Shown here: positions 16,177 to 24,209 of the stretch, in pieces | Layout of the letters: every line of letters starts with the position of its first letter | Position numbering within the stretch: position 1 is the first letter of the stretch | Assembly (NCBI GenBank): GCA_021847425.1 | Contig: JAJZRF010000027.1 | Coordinates: forward strand, 1 to 40,513 | From: Deltaproteobacteria bacterium | GTDB lineage: Bacteria; Desulfobacterota; Desulfobulbia; Desulfobulbales; Desulfurivibrionaceae | DNA length: 40,513 bases | Direction of reading: 5' to 3' | Program-made: the position numbers and the translations under genes | The notes under the pieces: model-generated | What the model saw: the letters and a program-made list of their open reading frames with translations, nothing else | Told to the model about the DNA's origin: nothing | The model's database searches: none

Positions 16177-16881
16177 ATGATGGGGTCGGTGGCGGAAAAT
16201 ATCGAGACAATCCGGGCTCGGATCCGGGCCGCGGCGGGGCGGGCCGGGCGCGATCCGCATTCGGTGCGGCTGGTGGCGGTCAGCAAGCACCAGCCGCTTG
16301 AGGCAATCCGGGAGGCCATGGCAGCCGGGCAGATGGTTTTTGGCGAGAACTATCTGCAGGAGGCAGAGGATAAAGTTGCGGCCTTTGGCCGGGGGGTGGT
16401 CTGGCATTGTATCGGACATCTGCAGTCCAACAAAGCCCGAACCGCGGCGGAGGTTTTTGACTGCATCGAAACCATCGATCGGCTCAAGCTTGCCAGGGGA
16501 CTGGAAAGCAGGCTCAGCGAACTGGGCAAGACCATGCCGGTTCTGGTTCAGGTCAACGTGGGCGGGGAATCGCAGAAGGCCGGGGTTGCCCCGGAGGAGG
16601 CCGGGCAACTGTGCCGCGACCTGCAGCAGTTTCCCCATCTGGTTGTACAGGGGCTCATGACCATGCCGCCCTTTGTCGAAGATCCCGAGGAAAGCCGGGG
16701 TTGTTTCCGGCAGCTTCGCCTCCTGGGGGAAGAGCTTGCGAGCCAAGGTATCCTCGGCCGGCATGGGATGTTGCAACTTTCCATGGGGATGTCCGGTGAT
16801 TTCGAGGTGGCTATCGAGGAAGGCGCTACTCTGGTGCGGGTGGGCACGGCGCTGTTTGGCGAGAGGGGCCAGGCGGCTTAG
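16177..16881 (+). CDS. yggS: YggS/PipY-family pyridoxal phosphate homeostasis protein
   Basis: 234-residue PLP-binding TIM-barrel protein that buffers cytoplasmic B6 vitamers and affects amino-acid and keto-acid pools; no enzyme activity is known for the family. PLP-lysine motif VAVSKHQP near residue 36 is followed by GENYLQEAEDK, HCIGHLQSNK, VLVQVNVGGESQKAG, GLMTMPP and the phosphate-binding LSMGMSGDFEVAIEEGATLVRVGTALFG. Length fits the family (about 230). The ATG at 16177 lies 1 bp after the tatD stop and follows GAGGG; the adjacent ATG at 16180 is an equally possible start. A yggS gene close to housekeeping genes is common. Confidence 0.95.
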   Translation: MMGSVAENIETIRARIRAAAGRAGRDPHSVRLVAVSKHQPLEAIREAMAAGQMVFGENYLQEAEDKVAAFGRGVVWHCIGHLQSNKARTAAEVFDCIETIDRLKLARGLESRLSELGKTMPVLVQVNVGGESQKAGVAPEEAGQLCRDLQQFPHLVVQGLMTMPPFVEDPEESRGCFRQLRLLGEELASQGILGRHGMLQLSMGMSGDFEVAIEEGATLVRVGTALFGERGQAA

Positions 16882-16994
16882 GAGCTTCTTTTTCAATGGC
16901 CGCCTGGCCTGGATCGACTCGATTTTTGAGGCGGGCGGATCAGGCCCGTTGTAATTTTTCCGTATCGTGCGGGATGTCAGGCTTTAACCCTTGC

Positions 16995-17360
16995 TCAGGG
17001 GTTGCGACCACCGCCCGGCCCCATGCCACCGCCGGGGCCCATGCCGCCGCCACCCGGCCCCATGCCCCCGCCTCTTACCGGTGGTTCATCGGGCAGGGTA
17101 ATGCCGCGTTCCTTTGCCAGTTTTTTCATCCGTTCGTGGTGTTCCCGCCGGATTTGTTGGCGCTCCTCGGCTGTTTTCGCGGCGCGCATTTTCAAGCGAT
17201 ATTCCCGGCGCTCTTGCGGCGTCATCATTTGGCTGCCGTATATCTGTTTTTGCGTTTGGACTTGTTGTTGTGCACCTTCTTGCTCGACCGCCATAGCAAC
17301 GCCGAGAGAAAGCGCGAAGGTGCCGGTTATTACCGACAGCATCACCATTTTTTTTAGCAT
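16995..17360 (-). CDS. CpxP/Spy-like small periplasmic protein with Gly-rich tail
   Basis: 121-residue exported protein. The signal peptide (MLKKMVMLSVITG core, cleavage after AMA24) is followed by a highly charged helical segment (about 40-85) with MTPQERREYRLKMRAAKTAE and REHHERMKKLAKERGITLP, and then by a tail of repeated GMGPGGG. The helical part resembles LTxxQ-type proteins (CpxP, Spy, CnrX relatives), which act as periplasmic chaperones or stress sensors. The Met/His content (HHERM; MM pairs; GM tail) could bind metals, but that is inference. A perfect AGGAGG precedes the ATG. It is a single-gene unit with two dyads upstream. Confidence 0.8.
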   Translation of the reverse strand: MLKKMVMLSVITGTFALSLGVAMAVEQEGAQQQVQTQKQIYGSQMMTPQERREYRLKMRAAKTAEERQQIRREHHERMKKLAKERGITLPDEPPVRGGGMGPGGGGMGPGGGMGPGGGRNP

Positions 17361-17439
17361 ATTGCCTCCTGTAGGGCTTGGGGTAAGAAATTGGCAGATC
17401 CCATTCCCAATGGGTTGAATGGGGCAGCCTTCTTGTTGC

Positions 17440-17469
17440 CGAGTGCACTCGATTTGTACGATTAATCGT
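17440..17469. promoter_or_regulatory. Two perfect 12-bp palindromes in tandem
   Basis: CGAGTGCACTCG (17440-17451) and ACGATTAATCGT (17458-17469), centres 18 bp apart, lie 80-109 bp upstream of the Spy-like gene and about 160 bp before the divergent U32 gene. The different sequences suggest two separate binding sites. A shorter inverted repeat CCCATT/AATGGG lies at 17400-17414. Confidence 0.4.
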
Positions 17470-17625
17470 TGGAAATTCCACCTGGTTAACTCTCTACAAT
17501 ATCAGCATGGGGAATTTTTTCCATGATGTCAATTAAGAAAAAGAGACAAGGATAAGGGGCAGAAGAAGACCTGTCCTTTGATTTTGCCGGAAGCGGATCG
17601 GCTCCTAATCTGTTACAGTGGGAGC

Positions 17626-19905
17626 ATGGAAAAACAATCTGTGCGGAACATGGAACTGCTTGCCCCGGCCGGCACCATCGAGGCCTTCGAGGCGGCGGTG
17701 GAGAGCGGGGCCGACGCCATCTATATCGGCGCCCCGGCCTTTAACGCCAGGGCACTGGCCCGGCATTTCTCCCTGGCCGAGGTGGCGGCCATGATCGACC
17801 ATGCCCATCGGAACCGGGTCAAGGTCTATCTGGCCATGAACAGCCTGATGAAGGAGGAGGAGATCGGCAAGGCGGTGGAGGAGCTGGCAGCTCTCGAAGC
17901 GCTCAAGAGTGACGCCCTCATTATTCAGGATCTCGGCATCTCCTATCTGGCCCGGAAGTTCTTCCCCGCCCTGCGTCTGCATGCCAGCACCCTCATGGGC
18001 GCGCACAACTCCCTCAACGTCCGGCAGTTTTCCGAGATGGGCTTTCAGCGAGTGGTCCTGGCCCGGGAGATGACCCTGGCTGAGATCGGAAAAATCCACA
18101 GGCAATGCCCGGTGGAGCTTGAGGTATTTGTACACGGGGCTCTCTGTTTTGCCTATTCCGGGCTATGCCTGTTCAGCAGCTATCTGGGCGGAAAAAGCGG
18201 TCTCAGGGGCCGTTGCGTCCAGCCCTGCCGCAGGCGCTACACCTGGGGCGCCAAGGGCCGCGGCTCCGGCGCGCCGGCCGGGTATCTCTTTTCCATGAAC
18301 GATCTGGCCGGGCTTGAGCTGATTCCCCAGCTGCGCCAGGCCGGGGTCAGTTCCCTCAAAATCGAAGGAAGGATGCGCAGCGCCCAGTATGTGGCCTCGG
18401 TGGTCAAGGCTTACCGGCTGGCCCTTGATAACCCGGCGACACCGGCGGTGCTGGCCGAGGCCAAGGAGCTGCTGGAACAGGCCATGGGACGCAAATCCTC
18501 CCTCGGCTATTTCAAAAAAGCCCAACCGGCGGATATCATCGCCCCCCAGCACTCGGGGAATATCGGCCTGTTTTTGGGCAAGATCGAGAAGGTCACTTCC
18601 AACCGCGCCCAGATGAGTTTGAAAGAACCGCTCCGGATTGGCGACCGTTTGCGCATCCATCAGGAAGGCTCGGGCGAACGGCAGTCCTTTACCCTCAAAG
18701 GGCTGTGGCAGGGGAAGGTGGCGCTGGATAAGGCCAAGGCGGGCAGCAGGGTGCAGCTGGACCTGCCGCCGGGCGGGCAATGGGGTGACAGCCTCTACAA
18801 GGTGGACCTGGGCGAGCGCCGCCAACAGGCAGCCAAGAAGTCCATCCAGCCGGGGTTGTTCAGCAGGAAAGTTGCGGATCTGGTTGATCCCCGCAAGCTC
18901 TCGCAGATCGCCCATTTCCTGCATCAGCCGGCCAACCGGCCGAGCGCGGCCAAGACCCGGGCGGAGCGGCCCGCCGCCCGCGGCCAGGTTCAGGTCCAGG
19001 CTCGCAGCCAAGCCCAGGGCGGCCGTCGGGGCGTGCCCCAGGTGCAGTTGCCCCTGGAATGGTGGCTCAAGATCGATGATTTTGAATCGCTCAAAGTGCA
19101 GCTGCCCACCCCGCCGTCGCGACTGGTCATCACCCTGTCCCGCCAGACCTTTGCCCAATTCTCCCGGCAGCAAAAACGGTTGACCCCCTACCGGCGGCGG
19201 CTGGTCTGGGCGCTGCCTCCGGTGATCCTGGAGGATGATCTGCCGTTTTACCAGGAGGCCATTGGTCATCTGCGCTCCAGCGGCTATAACACCTGGCAGA
19301 TCGGTCATATCGGCCAGTGTCTGCTGTTTGCGGCGGGAGCCCAGGCTCCATTGGCTGAGCTGGAGAAAAGCCCTCCTGTCGGCCGGAAGGCAGGTAGGGG
19401 AGGACAGGCTCCGACCGAGAGGCTGCTTCTTTTTGGCGATTACACCCTGAATGTTCTAAACAGCATGAGCGTGCAGGCCCTGGCCGGGCTGGGGCTCGCC
19501 AGCGTCCAGCTGGCCATTGAAACGGACCGGCAGAACCTGTTCGATGTTTTCGGTCATAAAAATGCACTGCCAATGGGCATGACCATTTATGGGCAGCCCC
19601 CGCTCTTCACCGCCCGGCTGGCTTCCCCGTTTTTTAAATACGATCAGCCCCTGGTCAGTCCCAAGGGCGAGGTGATCGTTCTCAAGCAGTGCTGGGGCCA
19701 GACCGTGGCCGTGGCTGACCAGCCTTTTTCCCTGTTCCCTTACAGCACCGAGCTTGCCGCCCGGGGGGTGGCCTTTGGCGTGGTTGATCTTTCCCGCATG
19801 CACCCGCGTCCGGACGAACTGACCGCCGCCTTCCGGCAGTCGGGCCAACCGGGGCGCGGGGGGCGCAGGCTCAGCACCTTCAACTATACGGGCACCCTGT
19901 TGTGA
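17626..19905 (+). CDS. U32-family protein, RlhA-like with DUF3656-type region
   Basis: 759-residue cytoplasmic protein. The N-terminal half is a U32 domain: MELLAPAGTIEAFEAAVESG opening, LHASTLMGAHN, and the signature EVFVHGALCFAYSGLC. Four Cys (174, 181, 197, 201; spacing C-x6-C-x15-C-x3-C, last two in RGRCVQPC) match the ligands of the [4Fe-4S] cluster known in this family. SLKIEGRMRS closes the domain. A DUF3656-like beta-rich region and a further U32-like C-terminus follow. Relatives hydroxylate RNA or ubiquinone precursors using prephenate (RlhA, TrhP, UbiU/V); length and the DUF3656 part favour RlhA-like 23S rRNA hydroxylation, which is inference. The start is uncertain: ATG 17626 has GGGAG very close, and ATG 17650 gives the shortest canonical N-terminus. 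Confidence 0.85.
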   Translation: MEKQSVRNMELLAPAGTIEAFEAAVESGADAIYIGAPAFNARALARHFSLAEVAAMIDHAHRNRVKVYLAMNSLMKEEEIGKAVEELAALEALKSDALIIQDLGISYLARKFFPALRLHASTLMGAHNSLNVRQFSEMGFQRVVLAREMTLAEIGKIHRQCPVELEVFVHGALCFAYSGLCLFSSYLGGKSGLRGRCVQPCRRRYTWGAKGRGSGAPAGYLFSMNDLAGLELIPQLRQAGVSSLKIEGRMRSAQYVASVVKAYRLALDNPATPAVLAEAKELLEQAMGRKSSLGYFKKAQPADIIAPQHSGNIGLFLGKIEKVTSNRAQMSLKEPLRIGDRLRIHQEGSGERQSFTLKGLWQGKVALDKAKAGSRVQLDLPPGGQWGDSLYKVDLGERRQQAAKKSIQPGLFSRKVADLVDPRKLSQIAHFLHQPANRPSAAKTRAERPAARGQVQVQARSQAQGGRRGVPQVQLPLEWWLKIDDFESLKVQLPTPPSRLVITLSRQTFAQFSRQQKRLTPYRRRLVWALPPVILEDDLPFYQEAIGHLRSSGYNTWQIGHIGQCLLFAAGAQAPLAELEKSPPVGRKAGRGGQAPTERLLLFGDYTLNVLNSMSVQALAGLGLASVQLAIETDRQNLFDVFGHKNALPMGMTIYGQPPLFTARLASPFFKYDQPLVSPKGEVIVLKQCWGQTVAVADQPFSLFPYSTELAARGVAFGVVDLSRMHPRPDELTAAFRQSGQPGRGGRRLSTFNYTGTLL

Positions 19906-20050
19906 ACCGGGCACGCTGGCGCTTGGCGACGGAGAACAGGCTTTGAGGTCCAGGCCACAGTCTGGACGTCTTGGGCAGCAGAGCACGGATTCGTCCTGAG
20001 GAGTACCGTGCGTGTATGGTGCAGCCGGACCGGCCGCATGATTTTCAGGC

Positions 20051-20266
20051 TCAGGAAAAACCTGATTTTGTGGAACAGCCCGAGAGCGCCCCGGAGGGTA
20101 TGGAGCCTGAGCTGGAGGCAATCCGGAAGCTTGAGGCGGAGATGGTTTTTTTTACAGCGCTGCTGCCGCATTTCGGGCAGACAGTTTCAGTGGCGGCTTC
20201 CGTGGAGGTGACAATGGTCTCGAACAGAGCCTTGCATTCCTGGCAGCGGTATTCATAGATGGGCAT
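20051..20266 (-). CDS. FmdB-family zinc-ribbon protein
   Basis: 71-residue protein with the canonical opening MPIYEYRCQECKALFE, a second knuckle CPKCGSSAVKKTIS and the typical C-terminal GCSTKSGFS. The four Cys (8, 11, 30, 33) form a zinc ribbon. The family was named for a putative regulator of amidase/formamidase genes, but most members have no proven role. A near-consensus AAGGAGG precedes the ATG. It lies downstream of the SEC-C gene with its own candidate promoter and dyad in the 95-bp gap. Confidence 0.92.
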   Translation of the reverse strand: MPIYEYRCQECKALFETIVTSTEAATETVCPKCGSSAVKKTISASSFRIASSSGSIPSGALSGCSTKSGFS

Positions 20267-20320
20267 GTCGTCCTCCTTGGCAATTGCCGATCATTTGCGC
20301 GCTTCCCCATATATTGATAG

Positions 20321-20349
20321 AATTTAAGATTTGTCTTAAATTTTGTCCA
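20321..20349 (-). promoter_or_regulatory. Candidate fmdB promoter overlapped by a 9-bp dyad
   Basis: Reading the minus strand: -35 TGGACA (20349-20344), 17-bp spacer, -10 TAAATT (20326-20321), about 55 bp before the FmdB start. A perfect inverted repeat with 9-bp arms AATTTAAGA (20321-20329) and TCTTAAATT (20334-20342) and a 4-nt centre covers the spacer and -10, as expected for a repressor site. There is no T-run, so a terminator for the SEC-C gene is less likely. Confidence 0.5.
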
Positions 20350-20361
20350 GGGGTAAATGTG

Positions 20362-20889
20362 TTATTGGGCGCCATGGGCTGCCGGTGCCTCGGTATTTTC
20401 GTCGCTGTCCAGGTGGATGGTGCTGATCAGCTCAGGCGGAATGCGGCTGCGCACCTTTTTCACGGTGGCAAGAATGGTGTGGGACGGATACTCTTCCCGG
20501 ACCTCTTCGCTCTTGTCCTTGTACGAGGTGAGAACAAACTTTTTGTTTTTGATATCGAACTTGTGGGTCCAGTTGATTTCGATGGTTTCCGGATTCTCCT
20601 CGATCTGCACGGCCAGGTTTTCTCCGTCCTGCGCCACCTGGATGGCGTCCATGTCCGTGACCTCCAAAAGCCAGGCATCGCCGCCGGTGGTGGAGAAGAG
20701 AACAAAAACACCCAGAGCCCGGACCATTGCTTTTTTGGCGTGGGCGCTTTCCTGGATTTTTTCGACTTCAAGCTTTACCGAGGGGATGGCGGGCTGGGCC
20801 GGGCCGCTGCCGCGGGTGCCCAGGCAGCATTTTTTGAATTTTTTGCCGCTGCCGCAGAAACACGGATCATTTCTTCCTATCTTGGCCAT
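20362..20889 (-). CDS. SEC-C motif protein
   Basis: 175-residue cytoplasmic protein. It starts with a SEC-C zinc motif, [19 protein letters not shown] (Cys10, Cys12, Cys21, Cys22), the same module that ends SecA and binds zinc and SecB. The remaining 150 residues form an alpha/beta domain ([60 protein letters not shown]) that I do not recognise. A weak GAGAG precedes the ATG. It lies 122 bp after the penicillin-binding protein gene on the same strand and may share its transcript. The role is unknown; SEC-C proteins are often linked to protein export or translation quality control. Confidence 0.85.
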   Translation of the reverse strand: MAKIGRNDPCFCGSGKKFKKCCLGTRGSGPAQPAIPSVKLEVEKIQESAHAKKAMVRALGVFVLFSTTGGDAWLLEVTDMDAIQVAQDGENLAVQIEENPETIEINWTHKFDIKNKKFVLTSYKDKSEEVREEYPSHTILATVKKVRSRIPPELISTIHLDSDENTEAPAAHGAQ

Positions 20890-21011
20890 ATGGAGTCTCT
20901 CTTTGTGACTGTGTGGGTTCAGGGATTGTGTAAAGCTTTGCCACTATGCCATGCCCGGCGCGGTTTGTAAAGTCGTGGATGTATCCTCCCCGCCGGCCGG
21001 TTCGGGTGTTC

Positions 21012-23858
21012 TTAGTTTTTCGGGGCCGAGTCCATCCGGACCATCTTTTCCTGATCGCAGTAATACTGGACCAGCTGGGAGAAAACATCATCGCGGCCGG
21101 TGTAGATCTGGGTGTTGCTGTTCAGGATCTGCCTCAGGGCCTCTCCGTACTCGTCAACCCCGATGATGTTGTCGGAAATGAGGCTGTTGCCGCATTTGCC
21201 CGTCATGAGGGTGTCCATGTACCGGTTGACATTGGCCCAGTAAACCTGGTTGTTGCGGAAATGGGTATCCTCGCGTTTTGCCTTGTCGATGTTCTTGTCC
21301 ATCATCTCCTGCATTTCCTGCTGGAAAAGGTAGTTGTAGATGCGGCCGGCAATCTTGACCGGCGCGTTGCCGGAGGTGCCCACGCTCTTGAAGCCGCCGG
21401 TATTGGTGGTTACGGAGATGAGCATGGTGATGGTCCGGTCCTTGTGGGCCTGCCGGTCGCGGTACGGGTTGAAGTGGCTGATGAACAGGGCGGACTTGTT
21501 CATGGGCGCGGTGCCGGTCTTGCCGGAAACCAGATTCTTGTGAAACTTGAATTCGGTTCCCATGGCGGCGGCCGTGCCGCGATTGCAGACCTCGTACAGG
21601 GCATTCATCTCCGCTTCCCGCTCCTTCTTGGAGTCGAAAAGCGGGATTTTTGCATACTTCGGATCCTGGTCCCGGTCGTATACCGTTTTGCCGTTTATCT
21701 GTATCCGGCGGACAAAAGAAGGATCGCGGTACTGGCCGTCGAGGAAGGCGTTGTAGATGCCAAGCCATTGCTGTAACGAAACCGCCGAGGCGCCGATGCC
21801 GAAAGGCCAGTATCTGGCATCTTCCTTGCTATAGTCGAGGCCGACCTGGTCAAACCCTAGGAGCATGGCGTTGCGGAGCAGGGGGTTGGTGTAGAGCCTG
21901 GCGAAAATCGTGTTGATGGAGATTACCTGCGCTTCCAGCAGGCTGTATTCGCGGCCCATGGGTCGATTGGCATCGTAGTGGTACCAGTTGCGGGGCATCC
22001 AGATCTGTTTGCCCGCAGTTGCTACGTATCTGTATTCAATGGGCTTGTCGGCAAAGCGGTCGCTCATCTTGACATTGTTGGCCACCATGGCGTAGTAGGC
22101 AATGACCGGCTTCATGGTGGAGGAGGGCGTGATCTTTGCCTTCGTGTTCATGATGTCGATGATCACGGCTTTACGGCTGTCGCTTTTGCCACCGCTGTCG
22201 GCGGGGGCTGTTTCGCTGGGGTCCGGCGCCTCGTCTTCGTCCTCGTCCGTTTCGTTGTTTTTGGTTTGCAAAAACTCTTTGCCGCCGACGTAGGCGACGA
22301 TCTCGCCCTTCTGGTCGACGGCAATGAGGCCGACATTGATGTTGCGCTGCAGGTATGCGAGAAAGCTGTCGAAGTCGGTGTAGGGCGGGGTAAGGCCGCG
22401 GGAGGTGTAGCGCTCCTTGTCGCGCTGCCAGGTGGCCTGGTTGCTGGCCGAGAGGATATCTTTAAAGTAGCTGCTCTTCAGGAATTCGTTGATGATTTCC
22501 TTCATCTTTTCGACCAGGGACAGGTCCGTGCCGGTCTCGATGGAGACCGCGCCCTTTTCGTCAAGCAGGAGCTGGGTGCCGGAAACCTCACGGCCATTGA
22601 TGGTGTAAGTCCGGGAAGAGACTTCCTTGATGACGTTCCAGGAGGTCCACTCTTCCTCTCCGTAGAGAGGGGAACGGAAATCGCGGAAGCCGATGCGGCG
22701 GATGGAGGCTTCATCGCTCAACAGCCAGCTCCGGTACTGGTCGTCCGGTATTTCATGGTGGTTGTGGAGGTAGGTGAGAGCGAGATTGATCTTGCTTATG
22801 GCGCTTTTGGCATGGCCCTGCAGGGACGGGGACAGATCCTTGAAGTTCTTGCCGTTGACGATTTCATAAAAGGCAACCTGGCGATTGTGGTTTGGGATGA
22901 AGGAGCCGATGGTCACCAGCTGCTGCATGTTGAGGGCAGCCAGATCTTTCTTGAAATAATTGGTGGCGGCGGCGGGAAAGCCATAGATGTTGGCGCCGAC
23001 CGGCACGGTGTTGATGTAAAAGTTGAGGTTCTTTTCCTTGCCGAATTTGGCAACCATCATGTAGGCGATGATGATTTCCTCCAGCTTGTTGGCGATGGTT
23101 CTTTTGTCGTTGCCCAGGATTTTTTTGGCGTTCTGCATGACCAGGGTGCTTGCCCCGCGTTTATCGCCCTGGAGGGTGTCCTTCACCGCGCCGATCAGAT
23201 TCAGCCAGCTGACGCCGGGGTGGATCAGAAAGAGGTTTTCATACCAGGCATTGCCGGGGTCGGGCAGGAAATAATGATCTTCGCAGGCAAGCAGAGCCTT
23301 CTGGGCAGCGACGGGAATCTGCTGGGTTACTTTGCGTTTCCCGTAGGACTTGATGATGGCGCCCCGGCTGTCCTTGATGTCGCAGGAGTGGGCATAGGTT
23401 TCCAGATCCTCCGGCAACCGCTCGATGGGGGCAGTGTCATAAATGGAGCGGGCGATGAGGATTTCAACGATATGCTGGGTCGGGCCGGGCAGGTAGTTGA
23501 GGATGAAAAGAGCCAGGGCCAGCAGGGCGCCCCATTTGAGAAAGCGCGGAATCCAGTAGGCTGACCAGAACAGGAAACGGTTGAAGGGGTTCTGCCAGGG
23601 ATACACCTGGTTGCCGCGGTTGTCGTCGTCCCGCATTTCCAGGTACTGGCGGTACCGGCCGCTCAGGCTTTTGCTTTTTTTGATCTTGCGGATGATGGAT
23701 TTTTCGTCCAGCCCCTTCTTGACATCCTTGTCCGAGAATATATGGCGGTAGGCCTTGTATTTGATGGCCTGTTCCCTGGGGTCGAAGATCTTCTTCTGCC
23801 CATGATCGTCGGTTTTGCCCTCCGGTTTGGGCGATTCTGGTTGTTTTGGTTTGTCCAC
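21012..23858 (-). CDS. Divergent class A penicillin-binding protein (GT51 plus transpeptidase)
   Basis: 948-residue inner-membrane protein. A highly charged cytoplasmic N-terminus of about 105 residues precedes one TM helix (about 107-123). The GT51 glycosyltransferase domain has catalytic Glu193 in ACEDHYF, GASTLVMQNAKKI in place of GGSTITQQ, and FYINTVPVGANIYG. The transpeptidase domain has all three motifs: STMK (nucleophile Ser about 578), SIN (about 644) and SGKTGTA (about 777). So it should polymerise lipid II and cross-link peptidoglycan in the periplasm. Oddities are about 15 extra residues between EDHYF and HPGVSW, and an acidic insert (NNETDEDEDEAPD and onward) shortly before STMK. 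The start is GTG 23858; no in-frame ATG exists before residue 75. Confidence 0.88.
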   Translation of the reverse strand: MDKPKQPESPKPEGKTDDHGQKKIFDPREQAIKYKAYRHIFSDKDVKKGLDEKSIIRKIKKSKSLSGRYRQYLEMRDDDNRGNQVYPWQNPFNRFLFWSAYWIPRFLKWGALLALALFILNYLPGPTQHIVEILIARSIYDTAPIERLPEDLETYAHSCDIKDSRGAIIKSYGKRKVTQQIPVAAQKALLACEDHYFLPDPGNAWYENLFLIHPGVSWLNLIGAVKDTLQGDKRGASTLVMQNAKKILGNDKRTIANKLEEIIIAYMMVAKFGKEKNLNFYINTVPVGANIYGFPAAATNYFKKDLAALNMQQLVTIGSFIPNHNRQVAFYEIVNGKNFKDLSPSLQGHAKSAISKINLALTYLHNHHEIPDDQYRSWLLSDEASIRRIGFRDFRSPLYGEEEWTSWNVIKEVSSRTYTINGREVSGTQLLLDEKGAVSIETGTDLSLVEKMKEIINEFLKSSYFKDILSASNQATWQRDKERYTSRGLTPPYTDFDSFLAYLQRNINVGLIAVDQKGEIVAYVGGKEFLQTKNNETDEDEDEAPDPSETAPADSGGKSDSRKAVIIDIMNTKAKITPSSTMKPVIAYYAMVANNVKMSDRFADKPIEYRYVATAGKQIWMPRNWYHYDANRPMGREYSLLEAQVISINTIFARLYTNPLLRNAMLLGFDQVGLDYSKEDARYWPFGIGASAVSLQQWLGIYNAFLDGQYRDPSFVRRIQINGKTVYDRDQDPKYAKIPLFDSKKEREAEMNALYEVCNRGTAAAMGTEFKFHKNLVSGKTGTAPMNKSALFISHFNPYRDRQAHKDRTITMLISVTTNTGGFKSVGTSGNAPVKIAGRIYNYLFQQEMQEMMDKNIDKAKREDTHFRNNQVYWANVNRYMDTLMTGKCGNSLISDNIIGVDEYGEALRQILNSNTQIYTGRDDVFSQLVQYYCDQEKMVRMDSAPKN

Positions 23859-24209
23859 GGAACGTTACGGCCTCGGATTATGCCACTGGGTGGTGTCCTG
23901 TCCCTTTGTGGCTGTCAATGCACACGGGGAAAACATGGACATAAAAAAACCTACGGTACCCGGCGCGGTCTCTTTGGGGGGAGGATTCTTCTTCGGAGCC
24001 GGCAAGACTCTGTCACGCCGCCAGGTAAGGTGGTATAATATACTCTATCTGAATATTTTTTACAGCACTGCTCTTGGTTCTGTTGAAATTTGTGAAGTAT
24101 TTTTTCGTTCTGGTCGATGATTGTGGTAGCTGTTGCCGCAGGCCCGGCCTGGAGAGGCTTGGCAGGCCGGTGGTGTAACAGCATGCTTTTGTTTTACTAA
24201 GGGTGTTTG
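23859..24209. other. 351-bp divergent intergenic region
   Basis: Gap between the penicillin-binding protein gene (minus) and the pentapeptide gene (plus). It holds the plus-strand promoter at 24010-24039. A short frame from ATG 23935 exists but runs through that promoter, lacks a good ribosome binding site and looks like no known protein. No RNA gene was recognised. Confidence 0.6.
24010..24039 (+). promoter_or_regulatory. Sigma70-type promoter of the pentapeptide gene
   Basis: CTGTCA (24010-24015, 4/6) and an exact TATAAT (24034-24039) with an 18-bp spacer, giving a leader of roughly 165 nt before the ATG at 24210. Confidence 0.5.

Noticed and set aside
17420..17450. Sigma54-like GG-N10-GC on the minus strand before the Spy-like gene
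   Set aside because: Only the GG and GC doublets match; the flanking TGGCAC and TTGC positions do not.
18163..19308. 381-residue minus-strand frame opposite the U32 gene
   Set aside because: The plus frame has the U32 signature and cluster Cys; the minus frame has none.
19948..19967. Hairpin GTCCAG/CTGGAC after the U32 gene
   Set aside because: It has a short stem with an 8-nt loop and no T-run on either side; too weak to call a terminator.
21978..23564. 528-residue plus-strand frame opposite the penicillin-binding protein
   Set aside because: It is antisense to a gene with intact GT51 and transpeptidase motifs, and its translation has no recognisable features.
23935..24120. Short 61-residue plus-strand frame starting MDIKKPTVPG
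   Set aside because: It overlaps the best promoter in that gap, lacks a clear ribosome binding site and resembles no known protein.
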